This document shows positions 6,211-9,492 of a stretch of 9,492 bases of DNA, one piece after another. The stretch covers positions 18,857 through 28,348 of the forward strand of contig NZ_DHXT01000033.1 of NCBI RefSeq assembly GCF_002413825.1, given 5' to 3'. The notes under the pieces were generated by a model, which had not been told where the DNA came from, searched no databases, and was given only the letters and a program-made list of their open reading frames with translations. Origin of the DNA: Rhodoferax sp. UBA5149 (GTDB taxonomy: Bacteria > Pseudomonadota > Gammaproteobacteria > Burkholderiales > Burkholderiaceae_C). The first letter of the stretch is position 1. Each line of letters begins with the position of its first letter. The translations under genes and the position numbers were made by a program.

Positions 6211-6239
6211 ATTGTATTGTTTGGGATACGAGCTGTCAA
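6211..6239 (-). promoter_or_regulatory. Consensus sigma70 promoter of the toxin-antitoxin operon
   Basis: On the minus strand TTGACA (6239-6234) is a perfect -35 box. It is separated by exactly 17 bases from TACAAT (6216-6211), a five-of-six -10 box. The toxin ATG begins only 7 bases after the -10 box, at 6203, so the predicted start site falls at about 6205-6203. The mRNA would be leaderless or nearly so. Within the spacer and -10 box GTAT and ATAC form a short inverted repeat with an 8-base gap, a possible half of an operator. Confidence 0.8.
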
Positions 6240-6282
6240 AATATCCGCAAGCTGCAACACCACGCAAACTACTGATGAAAGG

Positions 6283-6369
6283 TCAAAGACTGACTGCCGC
6301 TTCGGGCCAGAGCTTGCCGTTGGCAATGGCGTCAATCTCCTGCATCAGCTCGCGGGTGGCGCTGCGCGC
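6283..6369 (-). pseudogene. C-terminal remnant of the restriction-modification gene
   Basis: In the third frame, 28 codons lie between the stop TGA 6372-6370 and the stop TGA 6285-6283, including RELMQEIDAIANGKLWPEA. This resembles the C-terminal helix of type IIG/ISP methyltransferases, which often ends in a TxxLMxEID-like segment and a Trp-Pro pair. It is joined out of frame to the middle fragment, which implies a deletion of the sequence between PLWLLPEQ and this end. The assignment rests on a short stretch. Confidence 0.5.
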
Positions 6370-7790
6370 TCAGCGGCTGATCTGGCTGGGGCTGCTCGGG
6401 CAGCAGCCAGAGCGGAAACACAAAACCATTATTCGACGTTTGTGGCGACATGCAAATCACCTCGGTGATTTTGTCGGTGATCTGTGCGTGAGCGAACGGC
6501 TCACCCTTGGTCAGGCGAGAGGTGATCAATCCAATGTTCGGACTCTCTGAAAAATGACGAAAGAGCTTTTGTACCGGCCAACCCATGAGCCCTTTACTGC
6601 GCCCCGTGTAATACAAATACCGCTGATCAAATGGGCGGTACAAGACAGGCTTTACGAAAATCTCATCTGGCCCCGAGTTTTTAACGTCTGAAACTGCTGC
6701 GCCAAAACTCCAGTCTCGCACGCCCAGCTTTGGCAAACGGAAACGTTGTCGGGCATCCGACTCCGTTGCTGTTAACAGCCAAGAAACTTTCTCGAAGCAC
6801 TCTTTGGCACTGAAGCTGATGTTGAGTTGATCGCATTTGGTGATCACGCCTGTACCGTTCATTGGAAAGATGTCCGTCACCTTCCAGCCCCGCTCGTACT
6901 CCGCCGCATCAGTTTCATCGCGCGGCACCAGCAGCAGTTGCGGCAAGGCGGGTTGCAAGTCTTGCCACGGTGTATCCAACAAGCTGTGTTTCTCCAGCCA
7001 GTCGTATTTGTAGTCGCGGCTGCCCCACAGGTCGGCCTGGTGAATGCGGGCCTTGAGCGTGACTTTGCCGCCTTCGAGCTGGCGGTGTTTGGCTTTTTTC
7101 ACAACGCCGGGTTCAGGGGCGGTGAGTTCAAAAACTTCTTCACCGGCTTCGACCGGCTCAACCGGAACGGAGTTGGGCAGTTTGACGAGAAAGGTGATGC
7201 TCACGCCCTGTTCAATATCAAACACGTTTTTGTCGTCACCCTGCGCTTTCAAGGCCACGGGCGTGCGCTCTTTTTTCTTGCTGTTGCCGTGCAGGTCCAG
7301 CACATAGATATCATCAAAATCAGCCATCAACCGCGCCCGCATGCCGCGAAAGGTGGGGTTGTCGAGCCAGCCGTGGTTGGTGATGAAGGCCACGATGCCG
7401 TGGCCGGTGCGGGCAATGCGGTCGTGCGCAAAGCGGATGAACTTGACGTAATCATCATTGAGCCACTTGCTGTTGCGCTCTTTCAGCGGGCCGCCTTCGG
7501 GCTCGGTCTTGTAGCTCTGCAGCAACTGCATGATCCAGTCGCTTTTATTACGCGACTCGCCTGAATACGGCGGGTTGCCCACGACCACCACGACGGGCTT
7601 GTCGATCTTGATTTTCTCGGCGCCTTCATTTTCCTTGGCGATCCACTGGCCCAGCATGGCGGCAGTTTGCTGGTGCAACTGATCCAGCGTGTTGGTCAGG
7701 TACACATGCAGGCGCTCACCGGTTTGAAACTCAAAGCCCGACTCCTGCAACTGCAAGGCCAGCTTGAGGTGGGCCACCGTGTAGGGCGCC
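6332..7790 (-). pseudogene. Middle fragment: methyltransferase motif IV and target-recognition region
   Basis: Read in the frame after the extra G, the protein resumes as APYTVAHLKLALQLQ, exactly what should follow FGFELMM in this family. VVVVVGNPPYSGE contains NPPY (codons at 7576-7565), the catalytic motif IV of adenine-N6 methyltransferases. The downstream blocks ITNHGWLDNPTFRGMR, IYVLDLHGNSKKKE and VLYRPFDQRYLYYTG are characteristic of type IIG/ISP enzymes. The rest is the target-recognition domain that would set sequence specificity. The frame runs to SNNGFVFPLWLLPEQ and then into unrelated sequence ending at 6332. The frame has no start codon of its own with a ribosome site; the first GTG is at 7777. 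The fragment is unlikely to be expressed as a methyltransferase. Confidence 0.78.
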
Positions 7791-8576
7791 CATCATCAGC
7801 TCGAAGCCAAAGATGCGGGGCAGCAACTGCGAGCGCACGTAACCCGGCCAAGCCCCGGCGCCGTGCTGGCCGTCCACCCGTTGGTGAATGAGGGCTATCA
7901 CCTTGCGCAAAAAAGTGGCCGTGCCGGTGGCCGGGTCCAGGATCAGGGCGCTGGGGTCGGTCACCAACAGGGCGCGAAAACTTTGCTCTTGCTCAAAGAG
8001 GTCACTCTCACCAGCCGTCAACAACTCCAGCGACAAATCGCGCAACAGTCGGGTTTGACCTGCCAGGTTTTTGGCGAGCTGGGTCGGGCTGGAGACAGTG
8101 GGACTGACTTCGGCCAGAAAGCAGGCTATCAATTCGTCCCACCGCGCAGATGCATCTTTGGCGGGCGCCACATGCTGGCCATTCAGGCTGCCAAGGCTGA
8201 TTTCCATGCGCTTTTCACCGCCGACGAACCAGATGAAGTCGAGGTAGTTGGTCAACATCAGGTTGGGAAGAGCTTCAAGGTAGCGCTTGAGCTGGTTCGT
8301 TTTGAGCGTGGCTTTGAGGCTTTTGTCCACGTCTTTGGCTTCAACAAAGCCAATCACCGACGCGGCTTTGCGCACGATGTAATCGGGCTTGTTTTCGCGC
8401 TGGGTGGCTTTAGGCTCGTTGGTAGCCAGTAAGCCGGGGGCGGCGGACTCAATCAGCGCTTTGAGTGCGCTGCGGTGCGTGTGCTCAGTGGCGTCGCCGC
8501 GCGACAGCTCTTTTTGCAGGGACTGAAGATAGGCATGGACAAGATGAGAGGGGCTGGCAAGGGTCATGGCGTGCAT
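7731..8576 (-). pseudogene. 5' fragment: PD-ExK nuclease domain and methyltransferase motif I
   Basis: This frame encodes 281 residues, of which the last ~18 after FGFELMM are out of frame. Near the N-terminus KPDYIV and VIGFVEAKD give Asp65 and Glu79-x-Lys81, the PD-(D/E)xK nuclease core that cuts DNA in this family. Helical sequence (LAKNLAGQTRLLRDLSLELL) follows up to SFRALLV at about residue 205. Directly after comes ALILDPATGTATF (210-222), the S-adenosylmethionine-binding motif I. Relatives have some 200 or more residues between these two points, so the region appears deleted. In motif I the usual last Gly is Ala220. The start could be ATG 8576 or ATG 8567; the second gives the more natural MTLASPSHLVHAYLQSL beginning. 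Confidence 0.8.
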
Positions 8577-8616
8577 CGTAGCAACGCGGCGCCTGCTTCA
8601 GTCTGGCTCTTACAGC

Positions 8617-9189
8617 CTACTTCGCCAGCGCCCGCAGCGCCAGCTTGATGCCCTCGCTCACGCCCACCTCTTTGGGCAATGCCTTCAAGGCGGCAGCCGC
8701 TTCCTTGTCGCTGTAACCCAGCGCCAGCAGGGCCTGCAGGATGTCGCTCTGGGCGTCGTTGGCGACATTGGCGGCAACGCCGATGTCGGGGCCGAGCTTG
8801 CCTTTGAGTTCCAGCAACAAGCGTTCCGCCGTTTTCTTGCCAATGCCGGGCACCTTGATCAGACGCCCCGCTTCCTGCAGCGTCACCGCCAGGGCCAGTT
8901 CGGCCACGCTCATGCCCGACAGCACCGACAAGGCGGTGCGCGGCCCGACGCCCGAAATCTTGATCAGCTGGCGAAAGGCCTCGCGCTCGCGCGCGTTCTC
9001 GAAACCATAAAGAATCTGCGCATCTTCACGCACCACAAAGTGCGTCAGCAAAGTCACTCGCGCGCCCAGCTCCGGCAGGTTGTAAAACGTGCTCATGGGC
9101 ACGTGAACCTCGTAGCCGACGCCGTTGCAGTCCACCAGCACCTGGGGGGGATTTTTGTCGCTCAGCGTGCCCGTCAGTTTGCCGATCAT
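8617..9189 (-). CDS. ruvA: Holliday junction DNA helicase subunit RuvA
   Basis: RuvA is the tetrameric subunit that holds the Holliday junction open and loads RuvB. The 190-residue protein begins MIGKLTGTLSDK, the standard start. It has the OB-fold domain (1-63), helix-hairpin-helix motifs at about 75-89 (LIKISGVGPRTALSV) and 110-124 (LIKVPGIGKKTAERL), and domain III (about 148-190), which contacts RuvB. Length and composition are normal, with no lesions. A 5-codon upstream reading frame overlaps its start codon as ATGA. Its usual partner ruvB lies 4.4 kb downstream, beyond a broken restriction-modification gene, a toxin-antitoxin pair and a carbonic anhydrase gene. It is divergent from phoH with 41 bp between the start codons, so the ruvA promoter must overlap the phoH leader or coding region. 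Confidence 0.96.
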   Translation of the reverse strand: MIGKLTGTLSDKNPPQVLVDCNGVGYEVHVPMSTFYNLPELGARVTLLTHFVVREDAQILYGFENAREREAFRQLIKISGVGPRTALSVLSGMSVAELALAVTLQEAGRLIKVPGIGKKTAERLLLELKGKLGPDIGVAANVANDAQSDILQALLALGYSDKEAAAALKALPKEVGVSEGIKLALRALAK

Positions 9190-9203
9190 TTTTTGCCTAT
9201 CAT
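9186..9203 (-). other. Five-codon upstream reading frame overlapping the ruvA start
   Basis: On the minus strand ATG 9203-9201 opens M-I-G-K-K and stops at TGA 9188-9186, which overlaps the ruvA ATG (9189-9187) as ATGA. An AAAGGG sits 6 bases ahead of this first ATG, a better ribosome site than the AGG six bases ahead of the ruvA ATG. The first codons, ATG ATA GGC AAA, nearly copy the ruvA start ATG ATC GGC AAA. It may be a leader giving translational coupling or a small duplication; whether it is translated is unknown. Confidence 0.4.
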
Positions 9204-9230
9204 GGGTAACCCTTTTCAGGAATTATCAAC

Positions 9231-9492
9231 TTGATTCTCAGACACCTGTTTTCCCCGCCCAACAACACCCGGCTGTCCCATCTGTGCGGCCCCATGGACG
9301 AGCATCTGCGCACCATCGAAGTGGCCTTGCAAGTCAAAATTGCGCACCGGCACGAGCAGTTCAAGGTCGACGGCACCAAAGCCAACGCCAAGCGCGGCAT
9401 GGAAATGCTGCAGGCCTTGTATGAAATGGCGGCGCGCCCGATCGACCCCGCGACCGTGCAGCTGATGCTGGCGGGCGACCCTGATCTGGACG
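9231..9492 (+). CDS. PhoH family protein, N-terminal part (runs off the window)
   Basis: The reading frame from TTG 9231 encodes 87 residues to the window edge. It has the PhoH N-terminal pattern: a start like (M)ILRHLFSPPNNTRLSHLCGP, then EHLRTIEVALQVKIAHRHEQFKVDG and a helix with ALYEMAAR. PhoH proteins are cytoplasmic predicted ATPases/NTPases whose precise role is unsettled. The ATP-binding motif is beyond the window. TTG is preferred over the ATG at 9294 because conserved residues precede that ATG. The sequence CAGGA also lies 9 bases before the TTG, a fair ribosome binding site. The gene is divergent from ruvA. Confidence 0.88.
   Translation, partial: MILRHLFSPPNNTRLSHLCGPMDEHLRTIEVALQVKIAHRHEQFKVDGTKANAKRGMEMLQALYEMAARPIDPATVQLMLAGDPDLD

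Larger units (their letters stand above)
6283..8576 (-). pseudogene. Broken single-chain restriction-modification gene (type IIG/ISP-like DNA methyltransferase)
   Basis: Three pieces in three reading frames together resemble a single-chain restriction-modification enzyme. The 5' piece (8576 to about 7790) carries a PD-ExK nuclease and methyltransferase motif I. The middle piece (about 7790 to 6332) carries the NPPY motif and the target-recognition region. A 28-codon remnant (6369-6283) carries what looks like the C-terminus. Intact relatives are about 900-1,600 residues with a helical spacer and a YYTP-type motif, neither of which is present. The lesions are a single extra G at 7789-7791, an apparent large in-frame deletion near 7944-7975, and a deletion or scramble near 6330-6390. 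The gene starts 40 bp after the ruvA stop with no ribosome binding site. It was probably transcribed with ruvA. It should make no working restriction enzyme. Confidence 0.85.

Noticed and set aside
6827..7564. Plus-strand frame of 245 codons opposite the restriction-modification fragment
   Set aside because: The minus strand carries clear family motifs (NPPY and target-recognition blocks); the plus-strand product resembles nothing known and has no ribosome site.
8577..8616. Search for target-site duplications flanking the island between ruvA and ruvB
   Set aside because: Only a short AGCCT-like similarity to the region near 4240 was seen, too short and common to support an insertion boundary.
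8566..9234. Plus-strand frame of 222 codons opposite ruvA
   Set aside because: Shadow of ruvA; Gln/His/Arg-rich with no domain.
1..9492. CRISPR array, tRNA, rRNA, transposase or integrase
   Set aside because: No regular repeat-spacer pattern, tRNA-like fold, rRNA sequence or recombinase motif was found on either strand.

Overview
The window reads as a chromosomal segment of a betaproteobacterium, most likely a member of the Comamonadaceae (Rhodoferax, Polaromonas or Acidovorax-like). This is inferred from the high-GC coding, the character of the RuvA, RuvB, TtcA and PhoH proteins, and a repeat-like patch that resembles short repeats of that family. No database search was possible, so the taxon is an inference.

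Region 1 (1-3201, plus strand) holds the 3' part of ttcA (tRNA 2-thiocytidine synthesis), a histidine-phosphatase gene, and a 602-residue membrane protein. The membrane protein fuses a fatty-acid-hydroxylase/sterol-desaturase module, close to animal alkylglycerol monooxygenase (AGMO, TMEM195), to a YhhN/TMEM86 lysoplasmalogenase-like module. Both modules belong to families acting on ether or vinyl-ether lipids, so this is a candidate two-step ether-lipid enzyme and the most interesting single gene here. Its 3' end overlaps the 3' end of ruvB tail to tail by 52 bp.

Region 2 (3150-9189, mostly minus strand) is a ruvAB locus that has been split. ruvA (8617-9189) and ruvB (3150-4208), normally adjacent, are about 4.4 kb apart. 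Between them, going leftward from ruvA, lie a decayed single-chain restriction-modification gene of the type IIG/ISP kind (6283-8576), an intact type II toxin-antitoxin pair (5604-6203) with a textbook sigma70 promoter, and a plus-strand gene for a secreted alpha-class carbonic anhydrase with a long N-terminal extension (4360-5601). The restriction-modification gene shows a single-base frameshift, an apparent large internal deletion and a scrambled C-terminus. The toxin-antitoxin pair looks functional. The stretch therefore looks like a small, partly eroded defence or accessory island lodged in a DNA-repair operon, with ruvB left to its own promoter.

Region 3 (9231-9492, plus strand) is the start of a phoH-family gene, divergent from ruvA across a gap of only 41 bp and probably starting at TTG.

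No rRNA, tRNA, CRISPR array, transposase, integrase or convincing rho-independent terminator was seen. The longest stretch without a gene is the 151-bp ruvB/carbonic anhydrase divergent gap, so no gene-free stretch exceeds 300 bases.
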